From an uncultured Rhodobiaceae bacterium (lineage in GTDB: Bacteria > Pseudomonadota > Alphaproteobacteria > RS24), in the NCBI GenBank assembly GCA_937876775.1, contig CALEFA010000017.1, positions 1 to 55,134 of the forward strand: a stretch of 55,134 nucleotides of DNA, written 5' to 3'. Below the pieces are notes generated by a model. The model searched no databases. It worked only from the letters and a program-made list of their open reading frames with translations, and was not told where the DNA came from. Of the stretch, positions 1-11,200 are shown in pieces. Every line of letters starts with the position of its first letter. Position 1 is the stretch's first letter. The position numbers and the translations under genes were made by a program.

Positions 1-93
1 TCGGCATTGGCTTCATTTCGTAAAAACGGATATGTCATTGCATCATCAGGCTTGCATTCTAATGGTTCAACCGGGCCCCAATATGGCTTTTAA
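1..93 (+). CDS. C-terminal tail of an unidentified upstream gene (partial)
   Basis: The first frame is open from base 1 to a TAA at 91-93 and encodes 30 residues ending in ...GPQYGF. It sits on the same strand as the secretion genes that follow. The fragment is too short to assign to a family. It could also be a chance open frame, because 30 codons without a stop is not rare. From 94 to the next gene I see no hairpin or strong promoter. Confidence 0.35.
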   Translation, partial: SALASFRKNGYVIASSGLHSNGSTGPQYGF

Positions 94-264
94 TATTACG
101 GATAAATTAGATACATGATTTCCGCTTTAAAAGAAATATTCGCGTTGGTCACTCCTACCATTAGAATCTGCGGATTGAACTTGCAGACAGTAAGCCAATG
201 GTGGATAGTCTCAATCCGAGTTTTAAGTCCGCCTTTGGACTGGTTGCGTAAAGGGACTTTATCA

Positions 265-1725
265 TTGTTGGAAACGCACTTAGTCAGCACGCGGTATAGA
301 TTATTGGCGCTTACTTTCGCGATAGGTGCTGGATTTGCTTTTATGGGCATCGCCAGAGCGAACGCTTCTGATGACCGCTATACGCAATCAGATGAGCGTC
401 TTGATATCAACCTTGAGATAAAAGAGCAGGTGCTTGAAGTGCAGTCGATGCACTCTGCCACCGGTCGGGCGGACGCGACCGAGCCGACATTCGAAGAGGA
501 CACTATTTCGGATTATCGGGGTTGGCTGTTAGACACATCAGAGGATGTATTCCTTGGAGAGACCCTGCCGGATTTGTTGCTCGAGGCCTTTTCCAATAGT
601 CCCGATGTCTTGTTGCGGCGCAGCGAGCTTGAAGCAGCAGGATATGATTTGAGCGCTGCAAAATGGGCGCGCTATCCATCCTTGTCGGCGGATGTTGAGT
701 TGCCAGACTCAGATGAAAATGTCGCGACCGTTCGTCTGGAGCAGTCTTTATGGACAGGTGGGCGTATTACCGGACAAATTGACTCTGCTAAAGCCGACGA
801 GGAGGTGGCCAAGGCGGCTTTCGAAGAACAACGCCTCTCAACCATGCTCGACCTCACTTCCACCTATTACGAAGTGGTTCGTCTCAAGGCCCGTTTCCAA
901 ATCGGTATGGCTAATGAAAGCGAGCACCGGCGATTGCTTGATATCATTGAGCGCCGCGTTGCTGCCAATGTTAGCGCGCAAGCAGACCAGACGCAGGCCC
1001 AAGCCCGCTTTCAACAAGCTGTTCGCGATCGCATTGCCATTGAGCAGCAGATTGCGACAGCGATGAGCCGGATTGAGCGAATCGTGGCGCGCCCGGTTAG
1101 AGAGCTTGTTGCGCCTCGAGAGGTTCAATTTGGTAATCGGACAGCTGCTTCCTTGATAAGGCAGTCCCTGGAATATTCTCCGGCGTTGAAGCGGCTGACG
1201 GCTCAAATTGAGGCTTCGAAAGCGCAGGTGGAGGTCACCAAGTCAAATAAGTGGCCGCAGTTGGTTCTGGGTATGAAAAGCACGTCGGCGAGTGATACAG
1301 CTGCGGTGGATGATGACGAGAGTGTCTATCTAAGTTTTCGCGTGCAGACGGGAGCAGGCCTTTCAAACCTTTCTGAGGCGCGTGCGGCCGCATCCAGAGC
1401 CGAGGTTTCGACCCATGAGCTCCTTGCAGAACAGCATGAGTTGAGGCGTCAAATTCAGTCATTGTGGGTAGAGTACCGAGGTCTTTCGGCGCAGATCGAG
1501 CCAGCTCGCGCATTGCAAGCGGCCTCTGCTGAGATTATTGCGTCTTATTTGCGGCAGTTCCAAGTGGGCCGCAAGACCTGGTTAGATGTCTTGAATGCGC
1601 AACGCGAAAAGACGGCAGCCAGTGCCGCGATGGCAGACATAGAATACACGCTCATGAATATCAAAACACAATTACTCATCCTTGCAGGTGAGATTACAGT
1701 CACCAATATGGAGCACATCTTATGA
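265..1725 (+). CDS. TolC-family outer membrane protein of a type I secretion system (LapE-like)
   Basis: This is the outer-membrane channel of the type I exporter encoded by the next two genes. The two TolC repeats are recognisable from about residue 105 onward, with long heptad-rich helices and the family-typical stretches LEQSLWTGGRITGQ and FQVGRKTWLDVLNAQRE. I place the start at TTG 265 because AAAGGGA lies 8 bases upstream and the first 34 residues then form a signal peptide ending in ARANA. The only ATG upstream (115) has no ribosome site and would add 50 unlikely residues in front of that signal. An acidic segment of about 70 residues precedes the first repeat. The stop overlaps the exporter start (ATGA), so the two genes are translationally coupled. 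Confidence 0.9.
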   Translation: MLETHLVSTRYRLLALTFAIGAGFAFMGIARANASDDRYTQSDERLDINLEIKEQVLEVQSMHSATGRADATEPTFEEDTISDYRGWLLDTSEDVFLGETLPDLLLEAFSNSPDVLLRRSELEAAGYDLSAAKWARYPSLSADVELPDSDENVATVRLEQSLWTGGRITGQIDSAKADEEVAKAAFEEQRLSTMLDLTSTYYEVVRLKARFQIGMANESEHRRLLDIIERRVAANVSAQADQTQAQARFQQAVRDRIAIEQQIATAMSRIERIVARPVRELVAPREVQFGNRTAASLIRQSLEYSPALKRLTAQIEASKAQVEVTKSNKWPQLVLGMKSTSASDTAAVDDDESVYLSFRVQTGAGLSNLSEARAAASRAEVSTHELLAEQHELRRQIQSLWVEYRGLSAQIEPARALQAASAEIIASYLRQFQVGRKTWLDVLNAQREKTAASAAMADIEYTLMNIKTQLLILAGEITVTNMEHIL

Positions 1726-3908
1726 CCGAGAATGTTTTGGCATCAGAGGGTCCATCTGAATCTAATCCCTATCGCCATGAGCGGGATGATTTCTCCAGAC
1801 TTCTTAGCCGTTTAGCTTCATTTCAAGGGCATGCCGTTCCCTTCCATCGCTTCAGTATGCTTGAGCATAACCGTGACGGTGCGGATTTAGCGGGACTGTC
1901 TGTCAATCAGCAGCTTGAAGAAATGTGGGCTGCAAGATTTCCGCTCGGTGAGGGGCAACACAGGGTTGTGGAGTCTCTTGAGCCAGGTGACTATCCATTG
2001 CTCTGGATCAATGACGAGGGGGATGTCTATTTGGTTCGTGGTCGTCTTGCTCGAGGTAGTTTCTCTGCCGAGGATTTGGCTGGCAAAGAGACACAGCTTC
2101 TTACGAGCGAAGTGCTTAAGGGGCAACTGCTTCAGCTGACCGTTGAGAGTGCCAACGCATTTGTCCGGCACAAACAGCCGGTCACGGCAAATGACTGGTT
2201 TCGATATGCAATTCGCAAGCGCAAGGTTGTTTTTTTTGAGGCGGTGTTCGCCACCTTTTTGATCAGCATTCTTGGCCTCGTCGCAGCTTTCTATACCATG
2301 CAGGTATACGATCGCGTCATCCCAAGCAAAGGTTTTTCTACGCTTTGGGTTTTGGGAGTGGGGGTTACCTTGGCGATCCTGTTTGAGTTTATTGTTAGTC
2401 AGGTTCGGGCGCACATGCTTGAGCGCGCGACCAAGGCCATTGACCTAGAGTTGTCAGGCGTGTTCTTCAATAAAGCAATGGATATCCGGATGGATGCAAG
2501 GCCGGCCACCGTCGGGACGTTTGCATCCCAAATTCGTCATTTCGAAACCGTGCGTAATTTTATGACGTCCACGGTCTTATTCGTACTGGCTGATGTGCCT
2601 TTTGCCATCTTTTTTGTTGGTGTGGTGTTTTTAATCGGTGGCTATGTCGCTATTGTCCCCCTAGTTATGGTGCTTTTAGCGTTGATGACTTCCTTTATAT
2701 TATCGCGACCGATTGAGCGTCTAACTGAAGAGCACATGAAGGAATCCAATCGAAAAAACGGGCTGCTGATTGAGGCAATTGACGGCGTTGAGTCGATAAA
2801 AGCTGCAGGTGGCGAATGGAAGATGCTGGACCGTTACCGGGACCTTACGGCGATCATCGCTGAGAGCGAGATCCAGCTGAAGATGGTCAGCGCGCGCGCT
2901 GGAAACTTGGCAAAGCTGATCCAACAAGGAAATTATGTTGGCCTTATTACCGTCGGCGCTTATGCGGCGACTAGGGGAGATCTGACGATAGGGGGATTGA
3001 TCGCGTGCTCCATCATCATGGGACGAGCCTTCACACCTATTACACAAATTCCGAATCTAGTGGTGCAGTGGAAAAATGCTAAGATAGCGCTTAAGGCATT
3101 GGACGGGATTATGCTCATGGACAGCGATCGCCCGCAGCATCAACGTTTAATCGTCCCAGAGAATGCACAGGGTCATATTCGTGTTGAGAATATGGCCTTT
3201 GGCTATTCTCAAGAGCACCCCGCGCTTTCCTCAGCGAGCCTTGAGTTTCACCCAGGAGAGCGGGTCGCTGTCTTGGGGGCGGTCGGGTCTGGCAAGTCTT
3301 CACTTATTAAAGTGTTGTCGGGGTTGTTCAAGCCCTCGCAGGGCACGGTATATTTGGATAGCGTTGATATCCAGCAGCTCGCGCCAGAGTTTGTGAGAGA
3401 GCAAGTCGGTTACCTGCCGCAAGATGTTCGACTATTTAATGGGACATTGCGCGAAAACCTTACCCTAGGATTACCTACGCCTAGCGATTCTCGCATTCTT
3501 GCCGCTGCTCGCTTGACGGGGCTAGAAGAGTCGATTCAAGGGCACCCAAAAGGCCTCGAACTAGAAATTAGCGAAGGCGGCCGGGGGCTCTCTGGGGGTC
3601 AGCGGCAGCTTGTGGGTCTTACTCGCCTGCTCCTGGCTCAGCCTAAAATAATGCTATTGGACGAACCAACCGCTTCCATGGATGGGCAGCTAGAGGCTCG
3701 GGTCATGAGTCATTTGTTTCAAGAGATTAATCCGGAGTCATTGCTAGTGGTGGTGACGCACAAGACCGCTATCCTGCAGCATGTAAACCGTATCCTGGTC
3801 CTTGATAAGGGGCGAATTCTACTCGATGGGCCGCGCGATCAGGTTTTAGCAAAACTCACAGAGTTGCAGCAGCAGCACCAAAAGGCACAAGCAAGTGAAA
3901 AGGACTGA
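1722..3908 (+). CDS. Type I secretion ABC exporter, LapB type
   Basis: Inner-membrane ATPase/permease that drives secretion of the RTX adhesin downstream. Residues about 20-145 form a C39-peptidase-like domain without an obvious catalytic cysteine, so it should bind rather than cleave its substrate, as in LapB-type exporters. Membrane segments lie at about 170-450. The nucleotide-binding domain has Walker A GAVGSGKS at 519-526, signature LSGGQ at 623-627, the Walker B Asp-Glu pair at 647-648 and the H-loop histidine at 680. The 728-residue length is normal for the family. It overlaps the TolC gene by four bases and is followed 8 bases later by the adaptor gene, so the three form one operon. 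The lack of the cysteine is judged from sequence only. Confidence 0.94.
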   Translation: MTENVLASEGPSESNPYRHERDDFSRLLSRLASFQGHAVPFHRFSMLEHNRDGADLAGLSVNQQLEEMWAARFPLGEGQHRVVESLEPGDYPLLWINDEGDVYLVRGRLARGSFSAEDLAGKETQLLTSEVLKGQLLQLTVESANAFVRHKQPVTANDWFRYAIRKRKVVFFEAVFATFLISILGLVAAFYTMQVYDRVIPSKGFSTLWVLGVGVTLAILFEFIVSQVRAHMLERATKAIDLELSGVFFNKAMDIRMDARPATVGTFASQIRHFETVRNFMTSTVLFVLADVPFAIFFVGVVFLIGGYVAIVPLVMVLLALMTSFILSRPIERLTEEHMKESNRKNGLLIEAIDGVESIKAAGGEWKMLDRYRDLTAIIAESEIQLKMVSARAGNLAKLIQQGNYVGLITVGAYAATRGDLTIGGLIACSIIMGRAFTPITQIPNLVVQWKNAKIALKALDGIMLMDSDRPQHQRLIVPENAQGHIRVENMAFGYSQEHPALSSASLEFHPGERVAVLGAVGSGKSSLIKVLSGLFKPSQGTVYLDSVDIQQLAPEFVREQVGYLPQDVRLFNGTLRENLTLGLPTPSDSRILAAARLTGLEESIQGHPKGLELEISEGGRGLSGGQRQLVGLTRLLLAQPKIMLLDEPTASMDGQLEARVMSHLFQEINPESLLVVVTHKTAILQHVNRILVLDKGRILLDGPRDQVLAKLTELQQQHQKAQASEKD

Positions 3909-3916
3909 GTAGATAG

Positions 3917-5092
3917 ATGAGACGCAAAACTGGATTGATGGGTAAAGACCCAACCCTAAAAAAGCCGCGTGGCATCCTCTTGATTACCGCGTTTATTTTG
4001 CTCGCCTTTTTCACATGGTCTTACTTTGCCGTGATTGACGAGGTGACGCGTGCTCTGGGGCAGGTCATCGCAAGTTCACGCACTCAGCTGATTCAGTCGC
4101 AAGACGGCGGCGTGCTTGAAGACCTCCTTGTACAAGAGGGCGACACGGTTGAGAAGGATCAACTGTTGGCGCGCATTGATCGTACACGCGTTGCTGCCGC
4201 TTACTCTGAAACTCGCTCGCAGGTAGCGGCTCTGACAGCTCGGGTGGCGCGTTTACATGCTGAATTGTTCGACACCAACCCTGAGTTTCCTCCCATTATC
4301 GATGAGTTTCCCGATTTTGCTGAAAATCAACGCAAGTTGCTAAGTGTGCGTCGAACAGCGTTGCGCGAAGAGATCGACTCACTTGAAAAGATTCGTAGCC
4401 TTATTGAGCGCGAGCTAGAAATGAATAAGCCTTTATTGAAATTGGGTGATGTGAGCATGACTGAAGTTCTGCGCCTAGAGCGCCAGGCCGCCGAATATGC
4501 CGCGCAAATCACAAATAAGCGTAATCAGAATATTCAGGAAGTTCAGGCCGAGTTGAGTCAGGCGCGCGAAGAGCTTACCGCTACAGAGCAGCTGATGAAT
4601 CAGCGTAAATATATGTTAGATCAAACAGAACTCCGCGCCCCGATGAGGGGGGTTGTCAAGAATGTGCGCATTACGACGGTAGGTGGTGTGATTCGTCCTG
4701 GCGAGGACATTTTGCAAATAGTTCCTCTCGAAGATAATCTACAAATCGAGGCCAAAGTAAGCCCGACAGATATCGGGTTTTTGCGTTTGGGTATGCCGAC
4801 ATCAATTAAAATTGATGCTTATGACTCAAGTATTTATGGAGATCTTCTCGGTGAGTTGGTTTTCATCAGCGCAGACACCATTGATGAGGAGTTGCAGCAA
4901 GGGGAGCAGCCCTATTACCGCATTCGGGTAAAGGCCTTGAGCCGCCAATTTAGTGGCAGGCCGGATGAAACATTGGATATTCAGCCAGGCATGACAGCCT
5001 TAGCAGAAATAAAGACCGGCGAGCGCAGCGTACTCAAATACCTCACCAAACCGATTACCAAGACTCTTGGACAATCCCTTGGGGAGCGATGA
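3917..5092 (+). CDS. HlyD-family membrane fusion protein of the type I secretion system (LapC-like)
   Basis: Periplasmic adaptor joining the ABC exporter to the TolC channel. A short cytoplasmic tail is followed by one membrane helix at about residues 18-40. Next come the first half of the lipoyl/barrel-sandwich domain (QSQDGGVLEDLLVQEGDTV), a coiled coil at about 90-230, the second lipoyl half (LRAPMRGVVKNVRI) and a C-terminal beta domain. The length of 391 residues is ordinary. The ribosome site is weak for ATG 3917; a second ATG at codon 8 is possible. The gene completes a TolC-ABC-HlyD set immediately before its presumed substrate. Confidence 0.93.
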   Translation: MRRKTGLMGKDPTLKKPRGILLITAFILLAFFTWSYFAVIDEVTRALGQVIASSRTQLIQSQDGGVLEDLLVQEGDTVEKDQLLARIDRTRVAAAYSETRSQVAALTARVARLHAELFDTNPEFPPIIDEFPDFAENQRKLLSVRRTALREEIDSLEKIRSLIERELEMNKPLLKLGDVSMTEVLRLERQAAEYAAQITNKRNQNIQEVQAELSQAREELTATEQLMNQRKYMLDQTELRAPMRGVVKNVRITTVGGVIRPGEDILQIVPLEDNLQIEAKVSPTDIGFLRLGMPTSIKIDAYDSSIYGDLLGELVFISADTIDEELQQGEQPYYRIRVKALSRQFSGRPDETLDIQPGMTALAEIKTGERSVLKYLTKPITKTLGQSLGER

Positions 5093-5219
5093 TTTGGTGT
5101 TATTACAAAAAGACTATGAAAGAAGAGTTGTCGCTTTTAAATATTTTAAGTCTTTGTTTTCTTAGAACAATGGTTTATCAATCTAGTAAGTAATTTTGTT
5201 TTTTTTGCAGGCGTTCTCC

Positions 5220-8200
5220 ATGAAATCCTTTGATACCACTTCTGGCAGTGTTGTTCGTTCGAAAACTGAGGATGAATGGATTGCCTCCCTCTCTCCGGCG
5301 CAACAGGCTGAGCTGGAAGCTCTTTTGAAGTTAGCCGAAGCCAATGAGGACCCAAGTTTCTGGGAAGAGCGTTTAGCGAAGCTCAAAAAAATTGCAGAGC
5401 AGGTTGAGGACACAGAGCTAGCGGCTCTGTCGGAAGACACGCAAACGTTATACGATGACCAGGCATTCGCCGGATTGACCGGTCAGGACAGCTTTGTAAG
5501 CCCCTTTATTGAGGGGGCTGAATACATGGTCGCGCAGTTGGGTGGCGGCGTTGGTGGAGTTATTGGTGGTGGCGCCGGTGGCGCAGCGGGTGCAGCAGGC
5601 GCAACGAGTGCAGCGGGCGCAGCGGGTGCAGCAGGCGCAGCGGGTGCAGCGGGTGCAGCTGCTGCAGGTGCGGCATCTGCAGTGGCAACGACTACTGTTG
5701 CAACCGCTTCCGCCGTCGCGACAGTAGGGCGTGTCGGGGCAGTCGTCGGTGGTGTTGCACTTGCGGGCGCCGCTGCAGGTGGCGGCAGTGGAGGCTCACC
5801 GGATCCGGCGCCAGATCCACTTCCTCCAGCAAATCCATATCCGGACACTGGCGGCGGAGAAGATTCCCCGGAATTAAACGTTGGTGCGTCGGCGAACGGC
5901 ACGACCACGGACGTCAATCGTTTAGAGTTAGCTGCTGGACAACCCAGTGCAGTCCACAATAAGAGCTTGGTAATTGACCTAGGTGCCACCTATGGCGCCC
6001 TCGACGGCACACTTTATCACACCCAAGATGTGGATGGAGTGCTCACGACTCATGTGGTGGGCTATCGAAATATTAATGATGTGACGGGTACTTCGGTTAA
6101 TGACCAGATTACGGGTCATGCTGGTGCCAATGTTCTAGACGGCGGTGCCGGTGACGACATTATTTATGGTGCCGGCGGTTTAGATTCATTGCGTGGCGGC
6201 GACGGGGAAGACTGGGTCTTGTTTAATCCGTTGACGCGCAGCAGTGGTTCTGGACCGCACGATTCGACTGGGGTGGAAGTTGTCCTTTCTGGTACGAATG
6301 GCGCGCTGGCAGATGTAACGGGTATCTATAAACATATCGGCGGCGAATATGCGGAAGCTAGCGGCTTTGAGCATGTTGTTGGCTCCGAAGCGGCAGACCG
6401 CATCACCGGTAACGATCAAAATAACACTCTGAGTGGTGCCGGAGGTGATGACTGGATTGAAGGCGGCGCAGGTGATGATCACTTGTTTGGTGGCGCCAGT
6501 TCGGTCGCCGGCGATGGCAATCAACTATCGGGTGGCGCGGGCGCAGATACTTTCTGGGTCGGCTATGAAATCAACCCGGTTACACGTTCTATAGATGCTT
6601 CGCTCGACGCGACAACTGAGACGCAATCAGATCCTGAGGCTTTTGATCTGAATTTGAACGAGTCAGGCATCAGCGTGGTAAGCAACTCGAGCGTAATTCA
6701 CGATTGGTCTGTTGGAACGGATGTCCTGAATGTGAGCTACAGCGCTGATGCTGTGATCGGTGGGGTCTCAGGTATGGCGCTCACTGAAAGTAATACTCAT
6801 TGGGATGGCGCGGACGTTGTTGATTTGCGGACAAATGTAGACAACCAGGGCTTGATTCAGGTCGCCATGGGTTCGGATGACAACAACATTTACCTCAGCA
6901 CCGGTGCCGACAAGGTCTGGACCGGTTACGAGTATATTGTCGACAATAATGGTGTGATAGATGGCGGCGTCAACCCAGGTGCTTCTGCTGCAGCTACAGA
7001 TATCATTTGGGGCTGGGATGGTCTCACATCAGCCCGTGACTCCCTCGACGTTGCCGCAGGCAGTACCGCTGTAATTGGTTTGCTCCGCGGACAGACTGAC
7101 TGGGTTGCTGGCGATACCGTCGATTTGCGTACCGGTGTGAACAACGCCGGAACAGTGATTGTTTCTGCAGGGGCGGGTAGCAACATTGTCTACGGTAGTG
7201 CGGGCGCTGATTATATCTATGGCAGCGCGGGTGCGGGCGAGACCAATCAAGTTTGGGGTGGCGCCGGCGCTGACCAATTTAATGTTGGAATTAGCCGTGA
7301 AGCCGTGAGCGGCAGCCTTACGACCATTGAAGTCTCTCGAGACTTAATCTGGGATTGGCAACAGGGTACGGATCTGATTACGACGGGCAGCAATGGCATA
7401 GCTGTGATTGCTGGCCAAATGTCTTCCGCCGATTGGTCTGGAGAGAATACTGTTAGTCTTGCCAGCAATGTCACTAACTATGGCACCATCGTCATTGCCC
7501 TTGGTAATGGAAACGATACGTTCACGGGCAGTTCTGGAAAAGATCATGTCTATGGCGGGATTGGAACTAATTTGATTGCCGGTGGCGACGGCGTCGATCA
7601 CTTCTATGTTGGATTTAATTACGACGCTGTAGCTGATACGCGCAGTGAACTCGGGCCAGCGGATGATGCAATCGATGTTATTCAAGATTGGCAGGACGCT
7701 GATGATTTGACCGTTGGGACGCGTGGTCAGGCGATTATCGGTGGCTTGTATGTTCCAAGTGGCACTTTTGTCTGGGATGGCGATGATAGCATCAATGTTA
7801 GCCATGCGACCAACAACGGCATCATCAAAACTGCGGCAGGTGCGGGGAACAACAATATCACCGCCAGCACAGGTGTTGATCAAATTTACGTCGGCTCCCA
7901 ATTCAATGGCGGGTCATCGCTCAGCACGCCAGAAGGCCTGAATGCAGATGACGTCATCTACGGATGGGATGACCAAAGCGATAATCGCGATGAGTTGGCT
8001 GTTGCTGCTGGCAGTGAGGCCTATATCGGTGCTTTGTTAAATCAGACCTATTGGGATAATAGCGTCAGCTGGGATGCTGATATAGGTTGGGCTGGTGCTG
8101 ATACGGTAGACCTGCGTCAACAAGTCAACAACAGCGGGATTATTCACATTGCGGCGGGAGCGGGCGCAAATACTCTCTATGGCAGTGCTGGCAGCGATCA

Positions 8201-11200
8201 TTTCCATGTTGGTTACACAAACGACTCCGATGGTGATCAACATTTGTCCTTGGCCGCGATTGATTTGATTTACGGCTGGGATTCACAGGCTTGGTCTCAG
8301 GACCCTCTGACCGCCGGTGATTGGAATGTTATTCCTAACACGAATTGGAATGGGCAATCCGCTTCCGACCCGACATACGACCGCTTGACGGTTGCCGCCG
8401 GGTCCATAGCACGGATCGGTAGTCTGTTGGGTGATCAAGCCACCGATGCTAACCGCTGGGACGGGGTTGAAATTGTGGATTTGCGCAGCAACGTCACTAA
8501 TAACAACTTCATTGCTGCCGACGGTGGCAGAGTTGAAGTTTGGACCGGCGCGGATAACGACTACATTTTTGGTAGTGAGGGGCGAGACTATATCTACGCT
8601 GGCCCTGGTCTCGATAATCTCTGGGGTGGTAATGGCAACGACGTGTTTTACGTCGGTTACTCACCCTCATGGGCACCACTTGGTGCCGATTCTGCTGAGC
8701 CCCGAATTTGGGATTGGCAAAACACCAATACATCAAGCACGGCCTCGGGTACCAGCGCAACTGCCGGTTCTAGCTCGAACCCTGGCGATGGGCTGCGAAT
8801 TGCCGATGGTAGCTTTGCGATTATCCAAGGCCTATGGGGCATGGACCCAACAAACACCGATCGTTGGAGTGGAGACGACATAGTCGATTTGCGCTGGGAC
8901 GTGGTTAACGGGGGCAAGATTATCGTCGAAAGCTCCACTGGCGATGATGTGATTTATGGTTCAAACGGCTCAGATTTTATCAACCCAGGTTCGGGTCGCA
9001 ACTACATTCACTTTGATGACTCCAACGCCTATGTGGGGACTGACGGCAATGACCGCGTCTATCTCGATAGCTTTAGAGGTGAGACGCAAATAACAGGTTT
9101 CGATTCTGACGACCGCATCTATCTAGATACCCGTATGCTCGAAGCATTCAAGTCCGCTAAGGGCATACGAACAGTTGGTGGCTTCGATTTATTCACTGTA
9201 GATGATATCAGTAACGTCAGTTTAAATGACATTGGTAATGGTCAGGAAGAGCACCCAGGAGATCGTTACAACGGTTCCCTGTTCCCACTGTCAAAAATCG
9301 TATTCGAATCGACCCTCAACGGTGAACTTGGCAATTACTCAGAGTCCCCTCGGGATCCAAGCGGCGCTCCAGGTTACGGTTGGTCGTCAAACGGAGCCTA
9401 CAATAACGAGGCCTATTCTTCTACTTGGCCGCTAGCTGTCACCGCAGTCTCTGCGACTGCGGCTGGCTTTTATGCGCTTGGCATGGGCCTAATGCCCATT
9501 CCGTTTGTGGGCCCGGCCTTGGCAATTCCCAATTTGGTAATCGCTGGCTTGATGGCGGCAGATGCGGGCCAGTCTCAACACCATATTAATGCGACTTATC
9601 CAGGAAAATTGGACGCCGGGGTGAGCATTCTCAATTCTGATTCGAGCCCTAGTAGCGACGAATACTGGAACGATGTGAGTTTCTTAAACTTCTATAATGT
9701 TGCACGAAGTGAACGTTATTCGCCTTCCCTTGAAATCACGGGGCAACAGCCAACCCCCTCATCTGATCCAAGCGAATTTCTCGATGACGCCGACTCAACG
9801 GCGCTGTATGGGATTGCCAGTTATGTGGCGGTGCACCGGCGCCCAGATGCTGGTGATAGTAACGATGAAGGTGAAACTTTCATCTATTTGGTCGCGTCAC
9901 GCGATGGGCTGGTTCAGAACAATGAGACTATCCTCATTGCTCAAGTGAACGGATTGCTTACCTCAGATCAGCTTGCGATGTACAACGGCGGAACGGATGC
10001 GGAGTACCTCCGCTACTTTAACAATGCGGTCGAGGCGCCAATTTTCCCTCCTACGCCAGTGTTTGACGCTCTCGCAATCGCGGATCAGACGGATGGTCAG
10101 GATCGTGTCCTTTATCGCCTTTCTTACACGGATTCCGATGGTCAATTGATCAGCGAGTATGTGGCTCAGGACGGATACGTTTTGAGATACGAACAACTGC
10201 TTGCGTTAACAGAATCCGAAGATGAAGGGGCGATAACGGGGCTTAGTTTTCAGGGTGCGTATACAAATGAGGACGCCATTAGCGTTACGGTTAACTTCGT
10301 TGATAAGGATGGGAATGATGTCAACTTAAGTAGCAACGGCAAAACGGATACGGTTAGCTTTACTCTCGATGGTTTAGCTATCGAGCCAACGGTTTATACT
10401 AATAACGGATCTTCCATCACGGCCGTCTTTGACATTAATGACCCAATTTTAGGTGGGGCTGCGGCAGCTGAATTGGCAGATGGCGCGCACGTTCTCAAGG
10501 TGTTGGTGAATAATGGCGATTTTGAATCGCAGGGTTCAGTTGGTTTTGTCAAAGACACCACCGCTCCGGAAGCTACAGTGGTTGAGACGGAGACTGAGGT
10601 CTTCATCTCCTCTAGCGAACAGGGTGTGGCGAATTTCACCGAGAGCTCGAGCAAGCCACTCAACGACACTAACGGAAATCAGGTCAATTTCGATGTGCCA
10701 AGCACCACCGGCATTTACACAATGTCAGTCCAAGATATATTCGGCGCAACTACCGGCTTAGGAAATCTTCAGGTTGGTTCAGGGACTTTTAGTTCATTGG
10801 AACGTTTCGTCTATGGATCTGCGGGTACAGACGTCATCACTGCAAATTATAATGCCGGCGCAACCAATCCTGGTGCGTCGCTATATGGAAAAGGCGGTAA
10901 CGACACGCTTGTTGGCAACAGCCGAAACAATACTTTTGTGGGTGGTGCAGGTTCAGATATCTACGACTTAAACGGCGGAAATAATACACTCATTTGGAAT
11001 GTCGATGTCGGAGGAAGTTCTTCCGATAGTTCCACAGGTGCGCTTGACTACGTCTACGACTTCAATGCAGCAAATGACGCGCTCGTTGTTGTTGCGAGCA
11101 ATGTCTCGAATCTTAATGCATCGAGTGCGGTGTCATTGGTAAGCCTCACGCCTGACAACCCCCGAATAATTGCAGATCCGCTGAATGGCGGAAATGGAAC

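Noticed and set aside
1722-3908. Bacteriocin exporter reading because of the C39-like domain
   Set aside because: No catalytic cysteine motif is seen at the N-terminus, and the adjacent substrate is a large RTX protein without a double-glycine leader.
5109-5155. Inverted repeat AAAGACT...AGTCTTT between the adaptor and adhesin genes
   Set aside because: The 7-bp AT-rich stem has a loop of 33 bases; although T-rich sequence follows, pairing is too weak to claim termination.
5583-5672. Tandem 9-bp units considered as a CRISPR or integration site
   Set aside because: Units are contiguous with no spacers and lie in frame inside a gene; no cas gene or integrase is nearby.
5483-5989. 168-codon open frame on the - strand, rich in Ala and Pro
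   Set aside because: It is the mirror of the Gly/Ala-coding repeat in the adhesin; the low-complexity GC-rich DNA keeps the opposite strand open. It has no ribosome site or independent family features.
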